From: an uncultured Bacteroidales bacterium
GTDB lineage: Bacteria > Bacteroidota > Bacteroidia > Bacteroidales > P3
DNA length: 64,000 bases
Direction of reading: 5' to 3'
Assembly (NCBI GenBank): GCA_947167075.1
Contig: CAMVGR010000001.1
Location: forward strand, 1-64,000
The notes under the pieces are model-generated. The model was not told the DNA's origin and searched no databases. It worked only from the letters and a program-made list of their open reading frames with translations. Every line of letters begins with the position of its first letter. Position 1 is the stretch's first letter. Made by a program: the position numbers and the translations under genes. This document shows positions 19,361 to 29,825 of the stretch, piece by piece.

Positions 19361-22300
19361 TCAGAATGATAATCTTAACATCAGCCCGCCTTTTGTTGTA
19401 GAGTTGGGGTATGTGTTGAAAATATAAGGATTGTTAATATTGGTTTGGAAAAAGGCTCGCACAGAGATTTTGGAGGTGAGTGCATACTCGGCACTGAGGT
19501 CAATCATCCACATTTCACCTCCAGCACTGATTTGACCGCCAGTTTCGCGATTGTATGTGTTTATTTTGCGTATAATGTTGCGGTTGCTGTTGCGAGTAAG
19601 GTTAAGTTGTAGAACGACATCACTCTTCAGATCGTGGTTTTTACCAGCAAACTGCACTGTGAAAGCTACATCTTTTATTCGATAGCCGGCTCCGATCGTG
19701 ATACCATTGCGGGTTGATTCTGTTAATTGATTGTTAGAGAAAGAGAGCTGTATCTGTCTGCTCTTCTGAATAGAGAAGTTAAAAGAGAAACTATTCACCA
19801 TACTTACATTGACACGAATTAGGGGATTGAATTGTTCGTTTAGGACAACCCCGTCCATGCTTAGAGGCGGTATGTAGTCACCAGTGGTATTGATGAGGGT
19901 TTCTGTGCCATAAGTGTAATTGGCTTGTCCAGATAGGGCTGGATCTGTATAGAAGTTGCCAACGGTATAGGTGGCCGAATAGCGATGAGAAACTGCAATA
20001 TTTGTAAACCATTTCTTTAGAGCCTGTACCTTGTTGAGGCCATTGTAGTTGATTGTCCAATTTGGTAAAGGTAAGCCTAAGAATGGACTATGTTTACTTG
20101 TTGCAGGGTCTTTGCCCAAATAGGTAGCCAGGAAGGAGGAAAGCAGTACCGTTTGAGAATTACCGCTGTAACCAGCGGGATAGTATTGCCCATTCATGGT
20201 ATCCAGTACTTGCTGAGAGTTGTATGGGTCTGGATTGGAACTGGCTAATTGGTCGGCAACGATGCTCCTGTTATCAAGAAATTGCTCAAACAACACGTCA
20301 CTATTAGTGAAAGCAGTGGCAAAAGCCCAGGTAGAGGTGGTATAATTGCCAGTCAAAGTATAAGAAAGAGGACCTGTGACTGCGTCAACCAATGACTGGT
20401 ATTTGTAATAGTAGTTCTCACGAGAGGAATAATTCTGTGTGGCCGTTACATTGATCTTAAAATCGCGTAATGGCTCCAATTGTGCAGTGAGCGAGAGTGT
20501 TCGATTCTCTGTAGCTTCATGAGCTGTATTGAAGAGGGTGTCTCGACTTAATAGATCATAAACAAGAAGTTGGTCTACAACGTCTTGATTGTATCCAAAG
20601 ACGTAACCTAGCCCAGGTGTCCACAAGTTCTCAGGATCCATTCCAAGTATACGTGTTTCTCCCATATATCCTGGCAAACGTGAGCCGCTTGTGACAGAGT
20701 ACTGGATATTTACACTTTTTACCATGCTAATCATTCTTAATCCAAAATATCCTACTTCACGGAGTGTCTCTTTGGTCTTTTCTCGTTTAAGGCTATCGGC
20801 TACTCTTATAGAATCGGCTTTTGCTTGTTTCTTGTTAGCATTCTGCGACGGGATAGGAGGTGTCTGTTTGGGAGATTTATTTGTGGAATTTGATGCCCAT
20901 GCTTTCTTTAGAAGAGGAATTTTATTATATAAGGATTGGAAATTAGCCTGTGCCGATGCTTGTTTTGTGGTAGAGCTTTGCAGAATAGAACCCATTGATG
21001 CCAGTGCTTGTGTAGTGCCTTGTTGAGTGAAATTAGTCCGATAACTGATTGGCATTTTTATAAAGTCGAGATATGGCAATTTGTTTATAGGCAACTCATA
21101 AGATAAAGATAACGACTGTTGGAAATTTTGCATTGTACCTCCTCGGGCGATAGAGTGCCAAACAGAATCGATTGCCGATTGAGTTTCAAGTCGTCCAATA
21201 GGTTCATCGATACGTGCGTTCGCATTCGCAGAATACTGTAGTTTAAGTGATTTGGACAAATCGAACTGGAGCCCATAATCACGCTGCCATGTGAACTGCT
21301 TGAAGTATGTGGGTCGTAGAATGACTTGTGCTGCGCTTTTGTTCCGAAGCATGGTCTCTTCAAAGTCACGGTAAACTTCGGTCGAAAAACTGAGACTTTT
21401 GGGTAGATAATAGAAATTGAAGTCGTTGATTATTTTCCAGTTTTTCCCCTGTAGTGGCTTTATCTTTTCAAATGGCTTTACTAATTTTGGTTGCAAAGAA
21501 TAAGAGTAGTTGATTGAGCCACGGTGTTGTTCTTTGTCGTAATACTCAATCTCATCGTCAGACGATTTTTCATTACTGTATGCGTAGCTAAATGAAAAGT
21601 TTTCAATGTCATAGATGTGTGGTTTGAGAGCTGTTTTACCCACTCTGTTCTTTTTTACATTTGAAAGTGTGATGTTTGTGGCACTCTTGCGTCGTTGTGT
21701 CATCTGTCGTACACTGTCTCGTTCTTCCTCTGTTTGGAATGTTTGCAGGTCTTTGTATAGAAGAACGTCAGGATTGTAAGGGTTGTACTCTGGACTGCCA
21801 ATATCACGACTATGGTCAATATATAATGGGATATGTAGCCCCCAATCTTCAGGTAAAAATTTGCTGAGTTCTATGTCGAGTGTACTTTGAAAATTGAAAT
21901 TGTTAATAAGCTCTTCCTTGATTAGAGGATCTTCAAGGTTCCCGAAATTTGCGGTTGTATATGACCCATAGAGCGAGAGGTTTCCCAGGTCAGCCAAGCT
22001 GGTTTTTGCGAGGGCCATTGCAGACCATCCTCCTTTATTGGTATAGTCAGTTAGTCGAAGTTCGTTTATCCACACAATAGCCGATTTGGGCAGCATGTCG
22101 TTTTGGTCGGAGATCTCTTCTTTCTTAGGATTGCGAATTCCGATCATAATTACTTTTGTTTTTCCAAGGTTGGGGTTGCCAAGTATGGTGTATTTCCTAT
22201 TTCCGATGCGTTCGGAATATAATAGGGTGGGGGAGTATCCTGATTCCCCGGAACGAATATGAATGTTACGCCGTGTTTTTATTTCAGTAAGAAGTTGGAG

Positions 22301-25300
22301 ATCGATGTCGACATTGTTGTCTTCGGGCCAAATAGAGTAGATGTCATCATAAGTAGTTCCCCATGGGGTTAGTTTTAGGGGGAGTTCGTATTCGTAGTAA
22401 TTATTTGTATAGTCACTTCCAAGTCGAACGAAGAGTGAGAGATCATCGTCAGCCATGAGATCGGTAGCGTATTTCTGTTCGGCGTGGACAAACATCTTAA
22501 GATGGCCATAGAAACGGAGGTCGTAGCTTGTCGAACGGTAAATGGCTCGTGCATCGCCAGATGAGAGTTGGTCTACATCCAAAGAAATGGATTGCTCGTT
22601 TAATCGAGTGGAACTGCTGCTGGTTGTGTACCAATTCTCTCGTTCAATTCCTGGTGGGAGTACATAAGGTACTGGTTGACGAGAACCATTTTCTTCGATA
22701 TTGACTGTGGAGATGTTGAACGATGTCTCGTCACTGTTTCCGGTGACGTAGTCTCCAGGTTGAAGAAGATCTTCACTATATTTCCGCCATGTGGAATATA
22801 CAAGGTCGAGGGTGGCAAAACGAAGTATAATGGGTTCCTCAAATTGACTGAGGAACATTCTCATAAATCGAATGGACTGAAATCCATTTATAGACCCTAT
22901 TTTCTGATCGGGTTCTCTAATGGGGATGCGGAATTGGTACCATTTACATGTGGTGTATTCTCCGTTGACCAACTCTATATTTGTGGCTTCTTGTATGTCA
23001 ACGATGTGGTTTTCTCCAATGTTCATGTGTGCTGGATCAAGTTCAACCACATATTGATAGTAGTTCTCTGCTTCGCTCAGGGTATTGTCCTTGTTGATGT
23101 CCTCAACATTGGGGTAGGAGGAGGCACTTGTCATGTACGTTTCTTCCATGTCTTGGTCAACAGGAGAGTTTCCTTCCGGATTGTTGTAGAACTTATAGCG
23201 GTCGGTTATCTTCACATCGTTTTCGTCGTAGTATGTGCTCCGGAAATACATGAAATCGTCGCTCGATGGATCCGCTAGAGCTTTTATATATGCCTCACTA
23301 CCTACCCCAAAACGTTGTGCGATTGACTGCAGGTAGTCGTTAAAAAAAGTTTGCTCGTCTTCAATATTGTGTGTTGAGCTAAGTCCATCGTATCCCACAT
23401 CCTGGTATTTGCGCGAGTTTTCATCGTTGTCGAATGCTGTAACGATAGGTTGTGTCGAGGGAACTCTGCCCCAGATTGTAGTGTCGACATCGACCACGGT
23501 TAGGCTGGTGGGCAATCCATTCTCAAAGCTCTTTCGTCCATCGCGCAAGATGTCTTCACTTATATCACCAAGGTTGATATATAACTTACCACCACTATGA
23601 GTGGGATTTTCAATGAAAGGATCCATCAGCCAGAACTCAATGGTTTCGATGTTTTGAGTCTCAAAGTCCGTATAATCCATCTTACGCATTATACCGCCCC
23701 AGCGAGACGCAGGTCTGAGCAAGTTTCCGTTCTCGTCGATACCGGCGCTGTAGGCAGTCGGAGATACATCATAGTTGTAAGGCCCTTTCTCTGATGGATA
23801 GAAAGCAAGGTTGAGTTCGTATATATAAGTGGCACGCCCTACGGTGATGTCTTTGTTTGGAAACACTTCTTGCTCCATGATTCTGCGTGCATAAGGGCGT
23901 GATAAGTCGTCTTTGGTAATATTGGAAGGTCGATTGCCCCGTTCGTCATAGAAGTCGTCGCTGATTCTATACCATGCCAGTTTTGCCCGATTATATCCAT
24001 AGGCTAGACCTGTAGTGGGATGTGTTTCAGGAAACATCGCCATGGGTGACAGATAGTCCTGCGGGGTGCTTGCAAGATACCATGATACAGGCGAGGTCAT
24101 GCTGATGCTACTTTCTGCTCCCTCAAAATCATCGACATAACTTATACTACCCTCTTTCGAGCCTACGGAGCTCATGTTGGGGATAAAATGTGCAAATTCG
24201 GCGGTAAGGCTGAGGTTGGAAGCCGCTTTTGTACTGATGCCAGGCAGCAGATCGACCAATTTGGTGATGAATGGCACTTCATGACTATAGTTGAGATCCA
24301 GTCCCCAAATGCTGTTGCTTGTGGGTTCATCGCCGAAGTTGTTCTTCTGAGTCATGGGCTTCTCGTGAAGGTTCATGAAGGTGGCACCTAGATTGAAATT
24401 AGGCTCGAACTCGTAGTTGATGTGGGCTCCCATCATCCGTTTGGTAGTCATGCTGAAACTGTTATTCTCACTGCTAACGCTGATCGGAGTATTCGAGGAG
24501 AGGATGCTTTCGTTGATGATTCGAACGGTTCCCATCGTATAATCGACGGTATAATCCACATTTTCTATCAAAGGCATGCCACCGGCTGTTACTTTCACAC
24601 TGCCGGGGCTGACGCTATAACCTAGCGATATTTCGCCACTTACCGATGAGGTATAGTATCCCTCCAGATAGAATCTGTTGCGGTCGGCATATTGTTGAGC
24701 CAGTGCCTGGGTCATGGTGTAGAGCGAGTCGAAACAATACCTATTCGCCATCTCATTATCGTTCAGTAACGCACGCAGATCCTTGCCAAAAGGCTCCACA
24801 TAGGGGAAGTAAATGCGGCCTGTTGAGGCTTGGATAGTTCCTCCCTTATAGGCAGCCGAGTCGAACCAGTCGAATACACCATCTGCGTAATAGTAGCTTT
24901 GTGTGGCATCCATGCGGTCCAAACCAAACACCTCCACAAGGGGCTTACCCTGTTGCGACCCCTCAGTGAAAAAGCCAATGCCGACACCACCCTCCGGACT
25001 CTCGTAGAGTACATTCAGTCTGAAATTATCACGACTGAGTTGGCTGCTGCGGAGGAAGTAGACATTTTTCATCATCAGTCGCCATAGTGGACCATGTGTG
25101 TCGGTGGCTGTTCCTTTGATGAGTTTCACGACGAGCGTGTTAGGATCGTTTATACCATCTGTGGTCAGCTCTCCCACCTGATATACAGTAGTGTCGCCCA
25201 CCACCTGATATTGGTAGGCAACGGCCAGCACTTGGTCGTTGCTTAGGGGTTGGTTAAGGGTGATGAATCCTAGTTGTGAGTTGAATGTGTACTCGTTCGT

Positions 25301-26491
25301 GTTCAGCAGGCGGGCACTCTCCACCTTCTCGAAGTCTACTCCTGCCACCATCCCCAATCCTTGCATGTAGCCGGAGATGCTGTTATTGTTTCGTATTGCC
25401 TGTGGATTAATCAAGGTGAGCAAGTCGTTCGCCCTGTTGTCTGGCAGTTGCATACCTGTTCCACTTACTCTGGAATTGTGCGGATTGTTTTCGCCTAAAT
25501 CCGTCATGGCCAGGATGTTCCTGTTCTGCGTCACTGCGGCCCCCACATTAGTCCGCCATACCTCTATTCGCAGTATTTTGATGTTCGAATTGACTATAGG
25601 CAATGTCTTCATCGCCTCGTTGTAGTGCTCGTAGAAGTATTGCGATATAAAGTAGTGTCGGTTCTCCTCGTATTCGTCTGCTCTGATTTCGAATTCGTGA
25701 CTGCTGGCACCGCCTTTCACCTGCATATTCTCGGTACTGGTCTTCTTCTCGCTAAGCACTGCATCTACTGTCAGTTTGCCAAACTTTAGTTTGGTGTGGA
25801 AACCGAACAACTGTTGGCTGCCGGTGATGAGCTTGGTAGGCAAGGGAAAAGATATATCTGCAGCCTCGAACAGCTGTAGTATGTCGTCCTCTTTGCCCTC
25901 GTATTTCAGTTTTATCTTATTCTCGAAGTCGAATGTGGCTTTGGTGTTCTCGTTGATGTCGAAATCGAAAAGGTCACCGATTTTTGCATTCAGATTGATC
26001 TGTATATTTTCGTCGAAGTTGAAGTTGGTGTGGCTGCGGTTGCGTTCGTCGAGTGCAGGGTCTTTTCTGAAATTGTTTAAGAATCCGAAACTCAACTCTG
26101 CACTGCCGCTGGGCGATATTTGGGGAGTTAGGTCTATTCCGTCCAGTTTCTGACTGATCTGGCTGAATCCCGGTATCTTGCTAAGCAAGCCTTCTTCTAC
26201 ATTGTCCAGCACCGACCCCTCTGCTTTCTCGTTCCAGTACTTGCTGATGAGTTCGTCCATCTTCCACTGCTGGTACTGCTCGAATGTCAAATATTCGCGG
26301 TCTATGATCATATCTCCCACTTTGGTGAGCTTCACATAGTCGCCGGTGGCAGGACGGTATTCGACGACAGTGGTCATTCCCTGTGGTGTATAGCCCGACC
26401 CCATGGGAACATACGAGCCACTGTCTTCTTGCGACCATGCCTGCAGGCTTATCAGCATTAGTAGCGGGAGTATGATTCTATATATTTTCAA
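19361..26491 (-). CDS. sprA: Cell-surface/outer-membrane protein SprA (type IX secretion translocon)
   Basis: A protein of 2376 residues, matching the size of the SprA/Sov family. SprA forms the very large outer-membrane channel through which type IX cargo leaves the cell. The N-terminus (MKIYRIILPLLMLISLQAWSQ) is a signal peptide starting at TTG; the next ATG falls inside the signal peptide, and upstream codons are not conserved. The visible body is rich in aromatic residues and alternating beta-strand patterns, ending GGLMLRLSF as expected for a barrel. Its position after ruvA is common in Bacteroidota. Two proteins in this window carry the sorting domain it would export. Confidence 0.93.
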   Translation of the reverse strand: MKIYRIILPLLMLISLQAWSQEDSGSYVPMGSGYTPQGMTTVVEYRPATGDYVKLTKVGDMIIDREYLTFEQYQQWKMDELISKYWNEKAEGSVLDNVEEGLLSKIPGFSQISQKLDGIDLTPQISPSGSAELSFGFLNNFRKDPALDERNRSHTNFNFDENIQINLNAKIGDLFDFDINENTKATFDFENKIKLKYEGKEDDILQLFEAADISFPLPTKLITGSQQLFGFHTKLKFGKLTVDAVLSEKKTSTENMQVKGGASSHEFEIRADEYEENRHYFISQYFYEHYNEAMKTLPIVNSNIKILRIEVWRTNVGAAVTQNRNILAMTDLGENNPHNSRVSGTGMQLPDNRANDLLTLINPQAIRNNNSISGYMQGLGMVAGVDFEKVESARLLNTNEYTFNSQLGFITLNQPLSNDQVLAVAYQYQVVGDTTVYQVGELTTDGINDPNTLVVKLIKGTATDTHGPLWRLMMKNVYFLRSSQLSRDNFRLNVLYESPEGGVGIGFFTEGSQQGKPLVEVFGLDRMDATQSYYYADGVFDWFDSAAYKGGTIQASTGRIYFPYVEPFGKDLRALLNDNEMANRYCFDSLYTMTQALAQQYADRNRFYLEGYYTSSVSGEISLGYSVSPGSVKVTAGGMPLIENVDYTVDYTMGTVRIINESILSSNTPISVSSENNSFSMTTKRMMGAHINYEFEPNFNLGATFMNLHEKPMTQKNNFGDEPTSNSIWGLDLNYSHEVPFITKLVDLLPGISTKAASNLSLTAEFAHFIPNMSSVGSKEGSISYVDDFEGAESSISMTSPVSWYLASTPQDYLSPMAMFPETHPTTGLAYGYNRAKLAWYRISDDFYDERGNRPSNITKDDLSRPYARRIMEQEVFPNKDITVGRATYIYELNLAFYPSEKGPYNYDVSPTAYSAGIDENGNLLRPASRWGGIMRKMDYTDFETQNIETIEFWLMDPFIENPTHSGGKLYINLGDISEDILRDGRKSFENGLPTSLTVVDVDTTIWGRVPSTQPIVTAFDNDENSRKYQDVGYDGLSSTHNIEDEQTFFNDYLQSIAQRFGVGSEAYIKALADPSSDDFMYFRSTYYDENDVKITDRYKFYNNPEGNSPVDQDMEETYMTSASSYPNVEDINKDNTLSEAENYYQYVVELDPAHMNIGENHIVDIQEATNIELVNGEYTTCKWYQFRIPIREPDQKIGSINGFQSIRFMRMFLSQFEEPIILRFATLDLVYSTWRKYSEDLLQPGDYVTGNSDETSFNISTVNIEENGSRQPVPYVLPPGIERENWYTTSSSSTRLNEQSISLDVDQLSSGDARAIYRSTSYDLRFYGHLKMFVHAEQKYATDLMADDDLSLFVRLGSDYTNNYYEYELPLKLTPWGTTYDDIYSIWPEDNNVDIDLQLLTEIKTRRNIHIRSGESGYSPTLLYSERIGNRKYTILGNPNLGKTKVIMIGIRNPKKEEISDQNDMLPKSAIVWINELRLTDYTNKGGWSAMALAKTSLADLGNLSLYGSYTTANFGNLEDPLIKEELINNFNFQSTLDIELSKFLPEDWGLHIPLYIDHSRDIGSPEYNPYNPDVLLYKDLQTFQTEEERDSVRQMTQRRKSATNITLSNVKKNRVGKTALKPHIYDIENFSFSYAYSNEKSSDDEIEYYDKEQHRGSINYSYSLQPKLVKPFEKIKPLQGKNWKIINDFNFYYLPKSLSFSTEVYRDFEETMLRNKSAAQVILRPTYFKQFTWQRDYGLQFDLSKSLKLQYSANANARIDEPIGRLETQSAIDSVWHSIARGGTMQNFQQSLSLSYELPINKLPYLDFIKMPISYRTNFTQQGTTQALASMGSILQSSTTKQASAQANFQSLYNKIPLLKKAWASNSTNKSPKQTPPIPSQNANKKQAKADSIRVADSLKREKTKETLREVGYFGLRMISMVKSVNIQYSVTSGSRLPGYMGETRILGMDPENLWTPGLGYVFGYNQDVVDQLLVYDLLSRDTLFNTAHEATENRTLSLTAQLEPLRDFKINVTATQNYSSRENYYYKYQSLVDAVTGPLSYTLTGNYTTSTWAFATAFTNSDVLFEQFLDNRSIVADQLASSNPDPYNSQQVLDTMNGQYYPAGYSGNSQTVLLSSFLATYLGKDPATSKHSPFLGLPLPNWTINYNGLNKVQALKKWFTNIAVSHRYSATYTVGNFYTDPALSGQANYTYGTETLINTTGDYIPPLSMDGVVLNEQFNPLIRVNVSMVNSFSFNFSIQKSRQIQLSFSNNQLTESTRNGITIGAGYRIKDVAFTVQFAGKNHDLKSDVVLQLNLTRNSNRNIIRKINTYNRETGGQISAGGEMWMIDLSAEYALTSKISVRAFFQTNINNPYIFNTYPNSTTKGGLMLRLSF

Positions 26492-26531
26492 TACGTAGTA
26501 TCGCTTGTTATAATATATAATATATAAAACG

Positions 26532-26558
26532 AAAAAGTGCAAGGCATATTGCACTTTT
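26532..26558 (-). terminator. Intrinsic terminator between ruvA and sprA
   Basis: On the minus strand ACAAAAGTGCAA pairs with TTGCACTTTTT around a short loop and is followed by a T-rich tract. It would reduce read-through from ruvA into sprA, implying that sprA has its own promoter or depends on partial read-through. Confidence 0.65.
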
Positions 26559-26589
26559 GTATAAAAAATGTCTTTTGGTCGGTAGAATG

Positions 26590-27186
26590 TTATAGTTTCT
26601 GAAGGGCAATCTTGATGATTTCCTCCACTGTCATTGCGCTGCCATCGGGGTTCAGCCAATCGGTCGAGGTGAGCAGTTTCTCTACTGCCGGTTTCGCAAA
26701 ACCCAACATTATCAGGGCCGACATGGCCTCGTCGCGCGATTGTGTGGCTGCCGTTGGCATCGAGGACGGCGTTGCCATGGCTCCGCCCACCTTGTCGGCC
26801 AGTTCCATCACTATGCGCTGGGCGGTTTTGGCTCCTATCCCTTTGGCCCGTTGCACCTTCTTTACATCCTGAGTCGTGATAGCATTCCTCAGTTCATCTA
26901 CGGTCAGTGTCGACAGTATCATGCGTGCTGTCTGGTTTCCCACGCCGTTGACCGAAATCAGCAGCCTAAACATTTCGCGTTCGGCCATGTCGTAGAAGCC
27001 ATATAGTTGATGTGCGTCTTCGCGCACCACATGGTGAGCGTAGAGTTTCACATGCGATGTGTCGGCATGCTGCAGGGCTTCGTATGTATTGATGGAGATT
27101 TCGAGCAGGTAGCCTACTCCGCCGCAGTCTATCACAGCCTGTGTGGGCTCCAGATTGGTCAGCTCTCCTTTAAAGTATTCGTACAT
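26590..27186 (-). CDS. ruvA: Holliday junction branch migration protein RuvA
   Basis: A 198-residue protein of full length. Domain I (MYEYFKGELTNLEPTQAVIDCGGVGY), domain II with helix-hairpin-helix motifs (LLISVNGVGNQTARMIL, VQRAKGIGAKTAQRIVMEL) and a C-terminal domain III that binds RuvB (EAMSALIMLGF...). It lies 3 bp after the beta-helix lipoprotein gene. Confidence 0.95.
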   Translation of the reverse strand: MYEYFKGELTNLEPTQAVIDCGGVGYLLEISINTYEALQHADTSHVKLYAHHVVREDAHQLYGFYDMAEREMFRLLISVNGVGNQTARMILSTLTVDELRNAITTQDVKKVQRAKGIGAKTAQRIVMELADKVGGAMATPSSMPTAATQSRDEAMSALIMLGFAKPAVEKLLTSTDWLNPDGSAMTVEEIIKIALQKL

Positions 27187-27189
27187 GTT

Positions 27190-28485
27190 CTATTCGTTTT
27201 CAAATAAATATCCTAATCCTTCGGCGGGCGATCCGTCTTGTAGGTGGTAGTCGTCGTTGTCGGGATCGACAAAGAGGGGGTCTTCTGCCGCGTCGTTTCC
27301 TTTCACATGGCAATGGGCAAAGGTGATGTCGAAGCGATGGGTGCTGTCGTCGAGCAGAAGCACTTCGCTGTCGGAATAGTAGCCCCAGATAATGCATTCC
27401 GAGAAGTGTGCTTCCAGATCGTCGGCCTGCACTTCTTCTGTGGTGTTCAGATAGTTGCTCAAGATAACGCTTTCCAGCTTGCGGCTGCTGTAGCGCCAAT
27501 AGTCGGCCATGGTGCAGTGCTGGAATATGTATTTGCCCCCACGAAGCACTGTGAGCGATGCCAAGCAGTCGTAGACGAGCAGGTTGATGCCGGTGATGCT
27601 TCCCCCTTGTCCGATGAGGGCGCAGTCGCTCATGTTGCGTATGGTGGAGTTGCGTATGGTGAATTCTGCCCCTGGATAGGCTCGTAGTCCGCCTGTGCCA
27701 TTCTCCACCACGGCGTGGTCGATCACACTACCTCTACTGCCACCGGTAAATAGCAGGCATTGCCACTGCCCAGGCAGATAGTCGTACCACCCATCGTGGC
27801 GCAGCGAACTGAATATGACGGGCTGTTCGGTGGTGCCGGTGGCCACTATGCTAGCGTTGGTGTCGAAGATAAGCATGGCATCGTTGCCGAAGTAGATTTC
27901 GTCGCCTGCCACCAGCTGTAGGGTGTGGCCATCGAGCACTGCAGCCGTGCCGAGTATGACATGGGGGCGTGTGTGGTCCCAGTTTTCGCAGTCGATCACA
28001 CTATACCATGTGGTGTCGGTGGGCTGCAACTTGTGATACACTGCGTTTCTACCCCATGCCAACAGGGGGAGCCTCTGTCCGTTGCTAAACAGGATGGCAT
28101 CCTCCTCCACAAAGGGCGACGTTTGGTCGTTGGGGCGTATGTTGACCTGCACAAAGATGAACAGGCTGTCGCCAGCCAGCAACTCTACATGGCGTGCAGT
28201 CATCGATGTGTCGCCATCCACATTCAGTCTGAATCGGCTCTCGCCGCCTTTGGCAAGGGTGATGCTGCTGAGTATCACATCATGGCTGCTGCGGTTATAC
28301 ACCTTCACTGCTCGGGTGGTGCTACCCACGGTGGTGAAAACGGTGTCGAAGCTCAACGTGTCGGTCGAGAATTGCAGCATTACCTCGCCCTCGTCGACAT
28401 ATCCCATACGTTCGCACGAGGAGGTGAGCGGGAGCAACAGCGAGGCGGCAATCGCCGTCAGCATGATGTAGAGCCAACGTCTCAT
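27190..28485 (-). CDS. Lipoprotein with right-handed beta-helix region
   Basis: A 431-residue protein. The start MRRWLYIMLTAIAASL is fixed by the ATGA overlap with the upstream peptidase stop. The signal peptide ends in the lipobox LTSSC. The first part (FSTDTLSFDTVFTTVGSTTRAVKVYNRS) resembles a DUF1573-like Ig fold; the middle (VIDHAVVENGTGGLRAYPGA, TIRNSTIRNMSDCALIG) shows the regular short strands of a parallel beta-helix. Homologues are common in Bacteroidales; function unknown, probably at the outer membrane. Confidence 0.75.
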   Translation of the reverse strand: MRRWLYIMLTAIAASLLLPLTSSCERMGYVDEGEVMLQFSTDTLSFDTVFTTVGSTTRAVKVYNRSSHDVILSSITLAKGGESRFRLNVDGDTSMTARHVELLAGDSLFIFVQVNIRPNDQTSPFVEEDAILFSNGQRLPLLAWGRNAVYHKLQPTDTTWYSVIDCENWDHTRPHVILGTAAVLDGHTLQLVAGDEIYFGNDAMLIFDTNASIVATGTTEQPVIFSSLRHDGWYDYLPGQWQCLLFTGGSRGSVIDHAVVENGTGGLRAYPGAEFTIRNSTIRNMSDCALIGQGGSITGINLLVYDCLASLTVLRGGKYIFQHCTMADYWRYSSRKLESVILSNYLNTTEEVQADDLEAHFSECIIWGYYSDSEVLLLDDSTHRFDITFAHCHVKGNDAAEDPLFVDPDNDDYHLQDGSPAEGLGYLFENE

Positions 28486-29717
28486 TCGGTATACAGCTTG
28501 AATATCTGCTCCAATCGTTTGTGGCACACCGGACAGAAAGGAGCGTAGTCGCGCATCATGCAGCGCATGGTGGGGCGGTATACCCCTTTGCGGCTATATC
28601 CTGCACCCTCGTAGGCTCCGATGGGTCCACACTGGCTTCGCAGTACGGCATTGCTCGGCGGGGTGGGGATGGGTGTGCCTTTGGGAATCAGCTGTTTCCA
28701 TTTCGACTCGAAGTCGACCATGTTGGTGATGTTCGGCTCGAGGGGTTCATAGTGGGTACGGTGCAGGTCGGCGTAGCTCAGGTCTTCGTCTACATATTCG
28801 TCGGCCAGGCCTCCGATGCCATGGCCCAATTCGTGAGGTAGCACAAACTCGGCCATCGAGTGCAGCGAGCTTACGGAGTAGAAGTTGTATATTGCACCAC
28901 CCCCGTAGGTGTCGTTGTTGACCATGATGATGATGTAGTCGGCTGGAGTCGAGCCCAGTGCATCGTGGAGCTGCCATAGGTGGAATGTCATTAGGTAGCG
29001 GTCGATGCCGAAGGTGTTGTATTCGGCTCCTACTTCGGCCCTCACTCCACGCACGTTGAAGTCGCTGCGATGGCTGGCGAAGGGCTCTTTGCCGAACAGG
29101 ATGTTCTTCATCCGGTCGAGGTCGTTGTACATTTTGTCGATCGAGGTGTCGGCATAGCCTTGTGCTACAATGACGACATCGATCTTTTCATTCACCGGAC
29201 CATTGATTTCTAGCTCTATGGCAGGACGAGCACCCCGCACCCGTTCCAATCTGATGCTGTCGGGATTGAACCGCACCACGGTCTGGTCCTCCAGCCGCAT
29301 CGCTTTGTTGCGTCGCTGCAGTACTATCTGCACCGCATGGCGTGGCATGGGCAGTAGCAGGGTCTCCTCGAACCGGCCTACGTTGCGTTGCCCTTCGGGA
29401 GTGTCTTTATACTCGCGGAAGAGATTGTTGTAGCAGCGCGAATACAGGTCGCGTCCTGTTTCGGCATCGCGCATCACCACCCGATAGTCGCCATTGTCGA
29501 AGGGGTCGAGCAGGTGTGTCCTCGAACCGTGCCATTCGGCTCTTCGGTCGAGCCATTGCTGAATCCACACGGTGTCGCCCAGCGACGATCCTTCGCGCAT
29601 ACAATCGACGCGGAGTGTCCCTCCGCTAAACCACCGGTCGAAACCGTCGGTTTGCCCTAGTGTGGCCATGCAGGGCATGGCAAGCAGCACTGTCAATATC
29701 AGTCTTTTTCCTGTCAT
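28482..29717 (-). CDS. Secreted metallopeptidase, M64 (IgA peptidase) family
   Basis: A 411-residue secreted protein with signal peptide (MTGKRLILTVLLAMPCMATLG). The zinc site HELGHGIGGLADEY occupies 295-308, giving the HExxH ligands plus the downstream Asp typical of family M64. An N-terminal beta domain (about 25-160) precedes the catalytic domain (DVVIVAQGYAD onward). Named for the Clostridium ramosum IgA peptidase, but the Bacteroidales substrates are unknown; activity on IgA is not implied. Translationally coupled to the next lipoprotein gene. Confidence 0.88.
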   Translation of the reverse strand: MTGKRLILTVLLAMPCMATLGQTDGFDRWFSGGTLRVDCMREGSSLGDTVWIQQWLDRRAEWHGSRTHLLDPFDNGDYRVVMRDAETGRDLYSRCYNNLFREYKDTPEGQRNVGRFEETLLLPMPRHAVQIVLQRRNKAMRLEDQTVVRFNPDSIRLERVRGARPAIELEINGPVNEKIDVVIVAQGYADTSIDKMYNDLDRMKNILFGKEPFASHRSDFNVRGVRAEVGAEYNTFGIDRYLMTFHLWQLHDALGSTPADYIIIMVNNDTYGGGAIYNFYSVSSLHSMAEFVLPHELGHGIGGLADEYVDEDLSYADLHRTHYEPLEPNITNMVDFESKWKQLIPKGTPIPTPPSNAVLRSQCGPIGAYEGAGYSRKGVYRPTMRCMMRDYAPFCPVCHKRLEQIFKLYTE

Positions 29718-29825
29718 AGTGTTCCCTTAACGGACATACCGTGGTTTTATTGCTCCAAGTGTATAAAAAGTGCTCGATGGATGACAACGGCGAAAATGGG
29801 CCGTACCCGCATCGTGAATCAGTGA

